Shown here piece by piece: positions 7,915-15,719 of a stretch of 64,000 bases of DNA. The position numbers and the translations under genes are program-made. How positions within the stretch are numbered: position 1 is the first letter of the stretch; each line of letters starts with the position of its first letter. The stretch spans positions 1-64,000 of the forward strand of contig CAKTPO010000007.1 in the NCBI GenBank assembly GCA_934591845.1, read 5' to 3'. Origin of the DNA: an uncultured Oscillospiraceae bacterium (GTDB lineage Bacteria > Bacillota > Clostridia > Oscillospirales > Oscillospiraceae). Below the pieces are notes generated by a model. The model did not search any database. It was not told where the DNA came from and saw nothing but the letters and a program-made list of their open reading frames with translations.

Positions 7915-8173
7915 GCCAAATGCCACTGGCATTTGGCATTGAGATGGGTTTGAGTCCTGTTGCCCGCACCAATGAAAAAGGCCGCCAAAAGGCGACCTTT
8001 TTGATGTTATGGGGGACAGGACTCGAGTGCGGGTTTTGCACGGCAAAACCATATGGTTGCAACCAGTTTTTGAACTGGTTGCCGCCAAATGCCACTGGCA
8101 TTTGGCATTAAAATGGGTTCGAGTCCTGTTGCCCGCACCAACAAAAAAAGGCCGCCGAAAGGCGACCTTTTTT
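7915..8173 (+). repeat. Duplicated tRNA-Leu 3' ends (two units)
   Basis: Two direct units, 7915-8002 and 8084-8173 (offset 169 bases), each hold a short palindrome AAATGCCA-C-TGGCATTT. Each then has the 3' end of a tRNA (TTCGAGTCCTGTTGCCCGCACCA, with TTTGAG in the first copy) and a terminator-like stem GGCCGCC/GGCGACC with T run. They match the T-arm and acceptor end of the intact tRNA-Leu at 8176-8258 but lie on the opposite strand. There is no D-arm or anticodon arm, so they are not functional tRNAs. The 80 bases between them contain another degenerate piece (GACTCGAGTGCGGG). This covers most of the gap 7874-8357. Confidence 0.75.
8143..8173 (-). terminator. tRNA-Leu terminator
   Basis: AAAAGGCCGCC, GAAA loop, GGCGACCTTTT with T runs on both sides, placed directly after the 3' end of the minus-strand tRNA-Leu. 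Confidence 0.75.
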
Positions 8174-8175
8174 CT

Positions 8176-8258
8176 TGGTGCGGGCAACAGGACTCGAACC
8201 TGCACGCGTTAGCAGTGGAACCTAAATCCACCGAGTCTACCAATTCCACCATGCCCGC
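8176..8258 (-). tRNA. tRNA-Leu (UAG anticodon)
   Basis: Read on the minus strand the 83-base cloverleaf starts GCGGGCA and ends TGCCCGC-ACCA. The acceptor stem is perfectly paired over seven bases and CCA is encoded. The anticodon stem GTGGA/TCCAC encloses the loop TTTAGGT, giving anticodon UAG, which reads CUN leucine codons. The extra arm TGCTAACGCG and the T-arm CAGGTTCGAGTCCTG are as in leucine tRNAs. A terminator follows. Confidence 0.95.
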
Positions 8259-8357
8259 GTTCGGGTTTCAATATAGCACAGGACAGGAGCTTTGTCAATG
8301 CGGTTTTGCCTGGGCTTCTTTGATTTTGACAAGCAGAGCCAGGTGGTGGCGGCAATC

Positions 8358-9074
8358 CTACATTTCCTCTATATGATATACATATTCCAGGGAGCGCAGG
8401 GCGGAAATGATGTCCTCGTGTTTTTTGTATTTTTTTAATTCCTGGCTGGCAATGGTAAAGGAGACGGAAAAAACGCTGATGCCGGAGTTTAGGTAGGCGG
8501 GGTTTAACTCGATGTCGTCAATGCGGATGCCCAAGGCCCGGACGGTGGAGACGAAGTCCGGCAGGTCGCTTTTGTTTTTCAGTTCCAGGTGGACTTCAAA
8601 ATGGTTGGAGCGGTCTTTGAGGCTCTTTTCCAGAGCCGGGAGGCTGGACATACAGGCAAGCATGGTCAGAGTCAGGCCTATGGCCACGGTGTACATACCG
8701 GCACCCAGGGCGATGCCCACCACGCCGCAGCACCACAGGCCCACGGAAGTGGTCAGGCCCTTGATCTGGCTTTTGGAGCTGAAAAGAACAGAATTGCTGC
8801 TCAATGTGGCAGTGCCGATGACCCCGGCGGCGGAGAGTACCGGCAGGGGGGCTTTGTAGAATAGCATCAGATACTGGTCAATGAGCATGGTGCCGGTTCC
8901 CACCAGGCTTACCAGAATAAAGGTCCGCAGACCGGCGGAATGGCGTTTGCTGGAACGCTCACAGCCGATAATGGCCGACAGCACCAGGCTCAGCACCAAG
9001 CGAAAAAGCACAGACCACAGATTCAGTTCACCGCTCCACTGGCCCAGCAGCCCGGAAATCCAATCTTTTTCCAC
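8358..9074 (-). CDS. MgtC/SapB-family membrane protein
   Basis: 238 residues. The N-terminal half has four or five membrane helices with the MgtC pattern SAIIGCERSSKRHSAGLRT (about 35-53) and AAGVIGTATL. The C-terminal half (about 155-238) is a soluble ACT-like domain, as in longer MgtC homologues. MgtC proteins affect magnesium homeostasis and F-ATPase in other bacteria; the role here is not established. The start is a GTG at 9074 with GGAGGT 8 bases upstream. The upstream antiporter stop codon overlaps that ribosome site, indicating translational coupling. Confidence 0.85.
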   Translation of the reverse strand: MEKDWISGLLGQWSGELNLWSVLFRLVLSLVLSAIIGCERSSKRHSAGLRTFILVSLVGTGTMLIDQYLMLFYKAPLPVLSAAGVIGTATLSSNSVLFSSKSQIKGLTTSVGLWCCGVVGIALGAGMYTVAIGLTLTMLACMSSLPALEKSLKDRSNHFEVHLELKNKSDLPDFVSTVRALGIRIDDIELNPAYLNSGISVFSVSFTIASQELKKYKKHEDIISALRSLEYVYHIEEM

Positions 9075-9080
9075 AATACA

Positions 9081-10529
9081 TTACCTCCATGTTGAAAAAT
9101 AGTGCCGCTGGATCTGGCCTCTTGCCAGATGCTCCTCGGCGGCTTCCGTAAAGGCCGCTTCCTCCTCGCTCATCACCGGGTCATGCTGGGGAAGGTCCTT
9201 TTGAATTTTTTGGATACGTTCAATAAGCAGCTGTACGTCGGTTTTCCGTTCCCCGGTCTCTGTGATCTCCTCCACCAGGGCCAAATCTTCCAGGCAATTG
9301 GAATAGGATTTGGAAAGGTACAGTGCCAGCTTGGCACAGCCTGGGCCGATGAGTTCATACAGCACGCTGGAAGCAAGAATGATGGTCTGCAGGTCCTCCC
9401 CCATGCTGCCGCCCAAGGTTCTGGCACCCAGAGCCGCCAGACCAATGGCCACCCCGGCCTGGGGGATCAGGGCCAGACCTAAGTAATTGCGCACCAGCTT
9501 TGTTTTCCCCACAGCCCAGCAGCCCAGCCAGGCTCCCAGATATTTTCCCAGAATGCGCACCAGAAAATAGCCGCCGCCGATGACAAGCAACGGCACCCCA
9601 TTCAGCGCGCCCTCCGTAGACACCAGGGCATCCAGCTGGAAGGACATGCCGGAGCGGACGAAAAACAGCAGCAAAATAGGGGGACTGAAATAGCCCAGCT
9701 GCCGAAACAGCTTGTCATTCTCCGCAATGTTGGTATAAACCGTACCCATGGCCATGCAGCCAAGCAGGGGCGATACATCCAGCAGGGCGCAGATGCCGCA
9801 GAAGCTGAAGAGCAGGGCAATGGAAATAATCAGCTTGTTGTCCGTTGACCGGTTGCTGGGCATCAGCAGCTTCATCAGCACCCCAAAGGAGCCGCCCAGA
9901 GCCATGACCAGCAGATTCAGCAGAATGGGCCGCACCAGGGTAAACACCGTAAAGCCACCGCCCCCCAGGGAGGCCAGGGCCACGGAAATGGCCATGGAAT
10001 ACAGCACCAGCCCCACCACATCGTCCAGGGCCACCACTTGCAGCAAGGTATTGACGAAATCCCCCTTGGCCCCGGTCTGACGAATGGTCATCATGGTAGA
10101 AGCCGGGGCGGTGGCAGAAGCCAGAGCCGAGAGAACAATGGAGAACGCCAGCTCCAGGCCCAGTACCCAATAGGTCAGAATAAACACCGCCACGGATGCC
10201 ATTACCGACTCCAAAATGGTGATCCACACCACTTTCATGCCGTTTTTCTTCAGCACCGACAGCTTAAAAAACTCTCCTGTGGAAAAGGCGATAAAGGCCA
10301 GGGCGATGTCCGAAAGAAAATCCGTCCCGTCAATGATGTTTTGGGGAACCAGGTTCAGGCCAAAGGGGCCGATCAGGATGCCCGCCACAATGTAGGCCGT
10401 GACATTGGGCAGCCGCAGGAGCTTTGTGATCCGGGTCAGCAAAAATCCGGAAAACAGCATCAGGGCCACGGAAATGATCACGGTGGGTACCGGGGGCAGA
10501 TTCAGAAGCGTATGATGAAACGCGGACAC
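9081..10529 (-). CDS. CPA2-type cation/proton antiporter
   Basis: 482 residues with about twelve membrane helices, a KefB/NapA-type monovalent cation:H+ antiporter. Features include LRLPNVTAYIVAGILIGPFGL near residue 40, FSTGEFFKLS, the paired acidic residues ALDDVVGLVLYS near 168 that carry out ion exchange in this superfamily, and LALIPQAGVAIGLA near 380. The last 80 residues are a cytoplasmic charged tail with no recognisable nucleotide-binding fold. A GTG start at 10529 has AGGAGG 7 bases upstream. It heads an operon with the MgtC-like gene, and a perfect 20-bp palindrome lies 29 bases upstream of the start codon. Confidence 0.88.
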   Translation of the reverse strand: MSAFHHTLLNLPPVPTVIISVALMLFSGFLLTRITKLLRLPNVTAYIVAGILIGPFGLNLVPQNIIDGTDFLSDIALAFIAFSTGEFFKLSVLKKNGMKVVWITILESVMASVAVFILTYWVLGLELAFSIVLSALASATAPASTMMTIRQTGAKGDFVNTLLQVVALDDVVGLVLYSMAISVALASLGGGGFTVFTLVRPILLNLLVMALGGSFGVLMKLLMPSNRSTDNKLIISIALLFSFCGICALLDVSPLLGCMAMGTVYTNIAENDKLFRQLGYFSPPILLLFFVRSGMSFQLDALVSTEGALNGVPLLVIGGGYFLVRILGKYLGAWLGCWAVGKTKLVRNYLGLALIPQAGVAIGLAALGARTLGGSMGEDLQTIILASSVLYELIGPGCAKLALYLSKSYSNCLEDLALVEEITETGERKTDVQLLIERIQKIQKDLPQHDPVMSEEEAAFTEAAEEHLARGQIQRHYFSTWR

Positions 10530-10557
10530 GGAAAAACCTCCTTTTGAAAAAAATTCC

Positions 10558-10577
10558 TTGTAAAATATATTTTACAA
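10558..10577. promoter_or_regulatory. 20-bp perfect palindrome upstream of the antiporter
   Basis: TTGTAAAATATATTTTACAA is a perfect dyad between the antiporter ribosome site and its upstream region. Its size, symmetry and place suggest a repressor or activator site; the binding protein is unknown. Confidence 0.5.
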
Positions 10578-10685
10578 TTTGGTTTGCTACATCATACATC
10601 CCAAAAACCCATTCGTCAATAGCAAAATGCACATAGTTTTGAATTTTTTCAAATCCATAATTGGTAGAAACCCATAATGCAGCAG

Positions 10686-10740
10686 AGAAAAAACGTATCA
10701 TTGCAAAACCCGCAGATGTTGCAATGATACGTTTCTCTCT
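10686..10740. terminator. Long bidirectional terminator after hisS
   Basis: AAACGTATCATTGCAA and TTGCAATGATACGTTT form a 16-bp perfect stem with a 12-base loop, extended by flanking GAGAAA/TTTCTC. On the minus strand it ends in TTTTTT, some 20 bases past the hisS stop. Confidence 0.85.
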
Positions 10741-10759
10741 TTTATATTCTCTGATATTT

Positions 10760-12112
10760 TTACTTTTCCAGGATCACCGGACACTGGGCGTTGACGGCCT
10801 GGTGGATGACCTGGGCCGCTTCCTCAGGGGCAAGCAGCTGCTGCTGGCCGGTAACCATGTTTTTGAGACTGCACAGGCCCTTTTCCAGCTCGTCTTCTCC
10901 CAGAAGCACCGCAAAGGGGACGCCCAGCTTGTTGGCGTAGGCCATTTTCTGCTTGAACTTCTTCTGCTCCGCATAGAGCTGGACCCGCAGACCGGAAGTG
11001 CGAAGACGCTCTGCCAGGGCAATGGCCGGGGCCATATCGGCGGTCATGGGCAGCACCAGCACATCCGCGGGAGCGGAGGGCAGGGCGGGGTTCAGGAGGC
11101 CCTGCTCGTCCAGCACATAGAACAGCCGGGTCAGGCCGATGGAAATGCCCACACCGGGCAGGGGCTTGTCAATGTAGTAGCCCGCCAGATTGTCATAACG
11201 GCCACCGGAGCAGACGGAGCCGATTTCCGGATGGTCAAGGAGCGCGGTTTCGTAAACGGTGCCGGTGTAGTAATCCAGGCCCCGGGCAATGGTCAGATCT
11301 ACTGCGAAGTTACACTCCGGCACACCGAAAGCGGAGAGGTTGGCGGTAACGGCTTTCAGCTCGGACACGCCCACGTCAAAGGTCTCATTCTTGCCCAGAT
11401 ACCCCTCCAGGGCCTCCAAAACCTGGGCATTGGTTCCCCGGATGGCGATAAAGCGCAGAATCTCCTGGGCCTGTTCTTCCGTCAGGCCGCAGTCCTCCAA
11501 AAGAATGGCCTTGACCTTTTCCGGGCCGATTTTGTCCAGCTTGTCTACAGACCGCATGATGTCGCCGCTCTTCTCCCCCAGGCCCAGCATGTCATAGAAG
11601 CCTGTGAGAATTTTCCGGTTGTTCACCCGAATCTGGAACCGGGTCATGCCGAAGCCCGCAAAGACCTTGTAGATGATGGCGGGGATTTCCGCCTCGTTGA
11701 GAATATCCAGCTTGCCGTCACCGATGATGTCAATGTCCGCCTGGTAGAATTCCCGGAACCGGCCTCTCTGGGCCCGCTCTCCCCGGTAGACTTTGCTGAT
11801 CTGATACCGGCGGAATGGGAATGCCAGTTCGTTATAATGAAGGGCCACGTATTTGGCCAGGGGGACTGTCAAATCAAACCGCAGGGCCAGGTCACTGTCG
11901 CCCTTGGTGAAGCGGTAAATCTGCTTTTCCGTCTCTCCGCCGCCCTTGGCCAGAAGAATCTGGGCATCTTCAATGGCGGGGGTATCCAGCGGGGCAAAGC
12001 CATAGGAAGCGTAAGTCTCCCGGAGAATTTTGGTCATCCGCTCAAACTGGATCTGCTTGTCCGGCAGCAGCTCCATAAAGCCGGAGAGGGTGCGGGGCTT
12101 GATAATATCCAT
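10760..12112 (-). CDS. hisS: Histidyl-tRNA synthetase
   Basis: Class II synthetase charging tRNA-His, 450 residues. Motif 1 lies around TYASYGFAPLDTPAIED. Motif 2 is FRRYQISKVYRGERAQRGR-F-REF. The histidine-specific IARGLDYYTGTVYE is near residue 280, motif 3 is GVGISIGLTRL, and the C-terminal anticodon-binding domain follows. The ATG at 12112 (MDIIKPRTLSGFMELLP) follows AAAGGAG; a longer open frame upstream includes the mgsA terminator and is rejected. Downstream of minD and mgsA on the same strand, but separated from them by an intrinsic terminator. Confidence 0.95.
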   Translation of the reverse strand: MDIIKPRTLSGFMELLPDKQIQFERMTKILRETYASYGFAPLDTPAIEDAQILLAKGGGETEKQIYRFTKGDSDLALRFDLTVPLAKYVALHYNELAFPFRRYQISKVYRGERAQRGRFREFYQADIDIIGDGKLDILNEAEIPAIIYKVFAGFGMTRFQIRVNNRKILTGFYDMLGLGEKSGDIMRSVDKLDKIGPEKVKAILLEDCGLTEEQAQEILRFIAIRGTNAQVLEALEGYLGKNETFDVGVSELKAVTANLSAFGVPECNFAVDLTIARGLDYYTGTVYETALLDHPEIGSVCSGGRYDNLAGYYIDKPLPGVGISIGLTRLFYVLDEQGLLNPALPSAPADVLVLPMTADMAPAIALAERLRTSGLRVQLYAEQKKFKQKMAYANKLGVPFAVLLGEDELEKGLCSLKNMVTGQQQLLAPEEAAQVIHQAVNAQCPVILEK

Positions 12113-12147
12113 AAATCTGGTCTCCTTTATCGGTAAGTGGGTTTTCG

Positions 12148-12179
12148 CAAAAAAGGGGCGACAAAGACTGCCGCCCTTT
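12148..12179 (-). terminator. Terminator between the mgsA-like gene and hisS
   Basis: On the minus strand AAAGGGCGGC ... GTCGCCCC is followed by TTTTTTG, 25 bases after the mgsA-like stop. It would stop most read-through from the minD/mgsA-like pair or act as an attenuator for hisS. Confidence 0.7.
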
Positions 12180-12203
12180 ACAGCATTTTTAGGAATGGAT
12201 GAT

Positions 12204-12617
12204 TTAGAACTTGGTCTTGCTGTGAACCATTTCCCGCCAATCCAGATCGCCCCGCTGTAGGCCCAGAATGAACATTTCCGCGCTGGCCAGGTTGGTGGCA
12301 ATGGGTACATTCTGCTTGTCGCAGTGGCGAATGGTTTCGATCATCTGGCCATCGTCCCAGGGGTCGGTGGTGTTGGGGTCCGTAAAGAGCAGGACCAAAT
12401 CAATTTCATTGTAGGCAATGCGGGCATTGATCTGCTGATGTCCCCCCTGCTTGTGGGAAAGCAGCAGGGTAATGGGCAAGCCTGTATTGTCCGCGATCAG
12501 CCGCCCGGTGGTGGCGGTGGCGTAAAGACTGTGCTTCTGAAGGACGCTCTTGTAGGCCGTACAGAACTGAACCATCAGTTCCTTTTTCTTGTCATGGGCC
12601 AGAAATGCGATATTCAT
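12204..12617 (-). CDS. Methylglyoxal synthase-like protein, altered active site
   Basis: 137 residues, the normal length of MgsA, which turns dihydroxyacetone phosphate into methylglyoxal. The family frame is clear: IAFLAHDKKKELMVQF, LYATATTGRLI, GGxQQ and VPIATNLASAEMFI. Two residues that are near-invariant in characterised enzymes are changed. The catalytic Asp of GGDQQ is His60 (GGHQQ), and the PHxPD histidine is Trp87 (PWDDG). The fold is probably kept, but normal synthase activity is doubtful. The ATG at 12617 is preferred: AAGGAG is 11 bases upstream, whereas a GTG at 12629 overlaps it. It sits between minD-like and hisS. Confidence 0.8.
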   Translation of the reverse strand: MNIAFLAHDKKKELMVQFCTAYKSVLQKHSLYATATTGRLIADNTGLPITLLLSHKQGGHQQINARIAYNEIDLVLLFTDPNTTDPWDDGQMIETIRHCDKQNVPIATNLASAEMFILGLQRGDLDWREMVHSKTKF

Positions 12618-12662
12618 AATACAGGTCACTCCTTATCTCCGTTAAAAAACGGAACTCTATAT

Positions 12663-13400
12663 TTACAATTTGATTTTGGAAGAAACACCCTCCAGCCTCC
12701 TGGCAATGCGGCGGAAGGCCCGGGCAGCGGGGCAGCGTTTGGCATACAAAAGGACGGGCACGCCAAAGGCCGCCGCCAGGGTGATATTGGGGTCTTCCGG
12801 CACCAGCCCAGCCAAGGGGGTTCCGGTGGCATCCATCACGTCATCAATGGTCAGCCGCACGGTGGAGAGCATTTCCTCGTCCACCCGGTTGACGATGAGC
12901 CGGACGTTTTTCTTGCCTTCCAGCTCCAAAAGGTCACTGACCCGGGCGGCATCCCGCACGGCAGCGGGGCCGGAACCGGTGACCAAAAGAAACCGGTCTG
13001 TCCAGGTGCTGGTCAGGCGAAACCCTGCATCTACCCCTGCAGGCGCATCCAGGAATACAAAATCATACACGTTCCGGGCCTGGCGCAGCAAATTGCCAAA
13101 ACGCTCCAAGTCAATTTCCTCCACAGGGATGTTCATGGGGGCGGTAAGAAACCGCAGGGTATCGTATTTGGGGTGGCGGCAGGCATCCTCCAAACTGTAG
13201 CTGCCCGAACACACATCCAGAAAGGACAGGGCGCCGCAGTCAGACATACCCAGGGAAATATCCAGGTTTCGCAGTCCCACATCACAGTCGATGCACAGAA
13301 CGCTTTTGCCGGACTCCGCCAGAGCCGTGGCAACACCGGCGCAGACGGAGGTCTTGCCAGTTCCTCCTTTGCCGGAGACAATGGCATACAGTTCGCCCAC
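12663..13400 (-). CDS. MinD-like P-loop ATPase
   Basis: 245 residues of the MinD/ParA family. A deviant Walker A KGGTGKTS lies at about 11-18, CIDCDVGLRNLD near residue 40 is the MinD-type switch region, and DFVFLDAPAGVD near 115 is Walker B. The C-terminus RAFRRIARRLEGVSSKIKL could form the membrane-binding amphipathic helix of MinD. Neither minC nor minE is adjacent, so it may be the division-site ATPase or an orphan relative (FlhG- or septum-type). The start is a GTG at 13400 behind GAGGGGGAG; the longer open frame upstream runs antisense to pta. Confidence 0.82.
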   Translation of the reverse strand: MGELYAIVSGKGGTGKTSVCAGVATALAESGKSVLCIDCDVGLRNLDISLGMSDCGALSFLDVCSGSYSLEDACRHPKYDTLRFLTAPMNIPVEEIDLERFGNLLRQARNVYDFVFLDAPAGVDAGFRLTSTWTDRFLLVTGSGPAAVRDAARVSDLLELEGKKNVRLIVNRVDEEMLSTVRLTIDDVMDATGTPLAGLVPEDPNITLAAAFGVPVLLYAKRCPAARAFRRIARRLEGVSSKIKL

Positions 13401-13548
13401 GCAATTCTCCCCCTCATACTCGATGCCTCCATTATAAAGGGAAATCGCACAAAAATCAATAGGAAAAAATGCTGATTTAGAAATGATTTCATCAGAATGC
13501 CTAAAAAGCTTTTCATCAGGAACGCCCCAGGACTTTTCAAAATAAGGG

Positions 13549-13577
13549 TTGCGCCAAAGGAAAATGTGAGCTATAAT
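13549..13577 (+). promoter_or_regulatory. pta promoter
   Basis: TTGCGC (13549-13554), 17-base spacer, TATAAT (13572-13577) on the + strand, about 50 bases before the pta start codon. Confidence 0.65.
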
Positions 13578-13625
13578 AAACACGAAAAAATGGGCTTCGG
13601 CCCGTATAATGGAGGAATGATTCCA

Positions 13626-14624
13626 ATGTTCAATGCTATGATCGAAACTCTGAAGGCCAACCCTCGGAAGATCGTCTTTACGGAGGGCCACGATGCCCGT
13701 ATTCTGGAGGCCACTGCCCGCCTGGTAGAGGGCGGTTTCCTGACCCCCATTCTGGTGGGCAATGTGGAGGAAGTCAAGGCCAACGCTGCTAAGGGCGGCT
13801 TCAACATTGAGGGTGTGGAGATTCTGGACCCCGCCACCTACGAGGGCATGGACGCCATGGTCGAGAAGATGGTAGAGCTGCGCAAGGGCAAGATGAGCGC
13901 AGAGGACTGCCGCAAGGCTCTGTCCAAGGGCAACTACTTCGGCACCATGCTGGTCAAGATGGGCTACGCCGATTCCCTGCTGGGCGGCGCTACTTACTCC
14001 ACCGCTGATACCGTCCGTCCCGCTCTGCAGCTGGTAAAGACCAAGAAGGGCGCCCACCTGGTGTCCTCCTGCTTCATCCTGGTTCGTGGCGAGGAAAAGC
14101 TGGCCATGGGCGACTGCGCCATCAACCTGAGCTACGAGGACTCCGTAGACAAGGAAGGCAATGTAACCCTGACCGCCGCTCAGAAGCTGGCCGAGGTGGC
14201 CATTGAGTCTGCCCGTACCGCCAAGGTCTTCGGCATTGACCCCAAGGTCGCCATGCTGAGCTTCTCCACCAACGGCTCCGGCAAGGGCGGCACCGTCAAG
14301 CTGAGCCACGATGCCACCATCGTTGCCAAGGAAATGGCTCCCGAACTGGCCATTGACGGCGAAATGCAGTTCGATGCCGCCGTGGCTCCCGAAGTGGGCC
14401 AGCTGAAGTTCCCCGGCTCCCCCGTGGCGGGCCATGCCAATACCTTCATCTTCCCCAACATTGAGGCTGGCAACATCGGCTACAAGATCGCCCAGCGTTT
14501 GGGCGGCTTCGAAGCCTACGGCCCCATCCTGCAGGGCCTGGCCGCTCCCATCAACGACCTGTCCCGTGGCTGCAACGCCGACGAGGTCTACAAGATGGCC
14601 ATTATCACCGCCGCAATGGTGTAA
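13626..14624 (+). CDS. pta: Phosphate acetyltransferase
   Basis: 332 residues, the short single-domain Pta that interconverts acetyl-CoA and acetyl phosphate, a step in acetate formation by fermenters. Typical segments are FTEGHDARILEAT near residue 18, GGATYSTADTVRPALQ near 122, MLSFSTNGSGKG near 205, and the C-terminal VAGHANTFIFPNIEAGNIG with GLAAPINDLSRG. GGAGG lies 10 bases before this ATG; an ATG three codons earlier is too close to the ribosome site. Codon use is strikingly biased, as in highly expressed genes. No ackA is adjacent. Monocistronic, with its own promoter and terminator stem. Confidence 0.95.
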   Translation: MFNAMIETLKANPRKIVFTEGHDARILEATARLVEGGFLTPILVGNVEEVKANAAKGGFNIEGVEILDPATYEGMDAMVEKMVELRKGKMSAEDCRKALSKGNYFGTMLVKMGYADSLLGGATYSTADTVRPALQLVKTKKGAHLVSSCFILVRGEEKLAMGDCAINLSYEDSVDKEGNVTLTAAQKLAEVAIESARTAKVFGIDPKVAMLSFSTNGSGKGGTVKLSHDATIVAKEMAPELAIDGEMQFDAAVAPEVGQLKFPGSPVAGHANTFIFPNIEAGNIGYKIAQRLGGFEAYGPILQGLAAPINDLSRGCNADEVYKMAIITAAMV

Positions 14625-14640
14625 TTTTTCAAAAAGCATC

Positions 14641-14675
14641 AGCCCCCGCCTGACAGGCGGGGGCGATTTGCGTTT
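14641..14675 (+). terminator. pta 3' hairpin
   Basis: GCCCCCGCC, TGACA loop region, GGCGGGGGC begins 18 bases past the pta stop. The T run is weak (GATTTGCGTTT), so it may act as a 3'-end stem as much as a terminator. Confidence 0.6.
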
Positions 14676-14751
14676 CAGGAAAGGCCAGCAAGCGGTGCGG
14701 CGTTCTCCACTGTAGAAACAACAGGCGCAAAGGTAAACATGCCGAGTCTCA

Positions 14752-14785
14752 CCGTAGGGAACGGCACATAGGCCGTTCCCTACGG
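14752..14785. repeat. Solo palindrome of the dispersed GTAGGGAACGG repeat
   Basis: CCGTAGGGAACGG, CACATAGG, CCGTTCCCTACGG is a perfect 13-bp dyad identical to the outer arms of the composite repeats at 18463, 43500 and 45468. The preceding 45 bases (CAGGCGCAAAGG ... GCCGAGTCTCA) also recur before the copies at 43891 and 45468. Confidence 0.8.
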
Positions 14786-14816
14786 TTTTGCTGATTGGCG
14801 GCATTTTTCAACCATC

Positions 14817-14918
14817 ATGTTCTGAGAACATCCGTTTTACGGATTCGCCCGAGGTATATGTAGGTGCGGTTATCGTTATTGTCGGGAACGGCCCAAACAC
14901 CGTTCCCGTGTTTTTTTT
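14817..14918 (+). other. Hairpin series ending in an orphan terminator
   Basis: In the 430-base gap between pta and the response regulator lie three successive stems on the + strand. These are ATGTTCT-G-AGAACAT (14817-14831), ATCCGT-TTT-ACGGAT (14830-14844), and a strong terminator CGGGAACGG/CCGTTCCCG with eight T (14883-14918). No gene ends just upstream, so this may be the 3' part of a small RNA or a leftover of a repeat. Confidence 0.4.
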
Positions 14919-14983
14919 AGACAAAGACCTGCCCCAATGCAACGGCATTCGCCTGCCTGTGGGGGTAGGGGAGGGCTGCACCC

Positions 14984-15028
14984 GGTAATAAAACCGTAAT
15001 ACCATCGTGCGGGCGGATGTGGTATAAT
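14984..15028 (+). promoter_or_regulatory. Response regulator promoter with 11-bp direct repeats
   Basis: GGTAAT (14984-14989) and CGTAAT (14995-15000) are 11 bases apart. Then 22 bases lead to an extended -10, TGG-TATAAT (15020-15028). No good -35 is present, as expected when an OmpR/PhoB-type regulator replaces it. The same arrangement occurs at 49720-49762 and 47615-47670. Confidence 0.6.
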
Positions 15029-15053
15029 GCAGACAAAGAAAGGGGGCGGTGCT

Positions 15054-15719
15054 GTGGCGGAAAACAGGTTGTTGGTTATTGAGGATGACCCGGAGATTTC
15101 CAAGGCTTTGTGCCGGAATTTGCAGTGGGCGGGGTATGTGCTGACCCATTTTGCTGACGGCGGGCAGGCGTTGGAGGCGCTGGAACAGGACCGGTTTTAC
15201 GATTTGGCGTTGCTTGACATGATGCTGCCGGGGGTGGATGGCTTTGGGCTTCTGCCCAGGCTGCGGGAATACGGCATTCCGGTGATCTGTCTTACGGCAC
15301 TGACAGATGAACAATCGGAAATCCGGGGTCTGCGGGAGGGGGCAGAGGATTATATTCCCAAGCCTTTCCGGATGGCGGCCCTGCTGGTGCGGATTGAAAA
15401 GGTGTTGGAGCGCAGTGGGAAACTGAACCGGATTTACCGCTTTCGGGATTTGGAGCTGGACGGCAAAAACCGGGTGCTGCGGCGGGGAAACACCGTTGTC
15501 GCCCTGCCGCCTATGGAAATGGAGGTACTGACGGTGCTGATGAAAAACAAAAACCGCACAGTCTCCCGGGAAGAAATTCTCAAAGCCATCTGGGGCTATG
15601 ATTACTTTGGAGACCTGCGGACGGTGGATGTGCGCATTGCCAATTTGCGGAAAAAGCTGGGACTTTCCCAGGAAATTCGGACCATCCCCAGAAGCGGCTA
15701 CAGATTGGAGGAACTATGA
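15054..15719 (+). CDS. OmpR/PhoB-family response regulator (module 1)
   Basis: 221 residues. The receiver domain (1-115) has the acidic pair EDD (10-12), phospho-acceptor Asp55 in LALLDMMLPG, Thr in LTAL and Lys in IPKPF. The C-terminal winged helix (about 125-221) ends in RTVDVRIANLRKKLG and RSGYRLEEL, typical of OmpR/PhoB DNA-binding domains. The start is a GTG at 15054 with AAAGGGGG 8 bases upstream. The stop overlaps the kinase ATG by 4 bases. Highly similar to the regulator at 49031-49693, hence a paralogous module. Its promoter carries 11-bp repeats, so self-control is likely. Confidence 0.93.
   Translation: MAENRLLVIEDDPEISKALCRNLQWAGYVLTHFADGGQALEALEQDRFYDLALLDMMLPGVDGFGLLPRLREYGIPVICLTALTDEQSEIRGLREGAEDYIPKPFRMAALLVRIEKVLERSGKLNRIYRFRDLELDGKNRVLRRGNTVVALPPMEMEVLTVLMKNKNRTVSREEILKAIWGYDYFGDLRTVDVRIANLRKKLGLSQEIRTIPRSGYRLEEL

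Noticed and set aside
8111..8142. A second tRNA on the + strand
   Set aside because: Only the T-arm and acceptor end are present; no D-arm, anticodon arm or 5' acceptor strand can be found upstream in either copy.
7915..8258. attL/attR of a resident integrative element
   Set aside because: The duplicated tRNA tails are only 169 bases apart and inverted relative to the tRNA, and the window has no integrase; kept only as a possible scar.
12663..14804. A 713-residue minus-strand protein covering the minD and pta regions
   Set aside because: Only the last 245 codons show homology (MinD-like) with a GTG and ribosome site at 13400; the remainder is antisense to pta.
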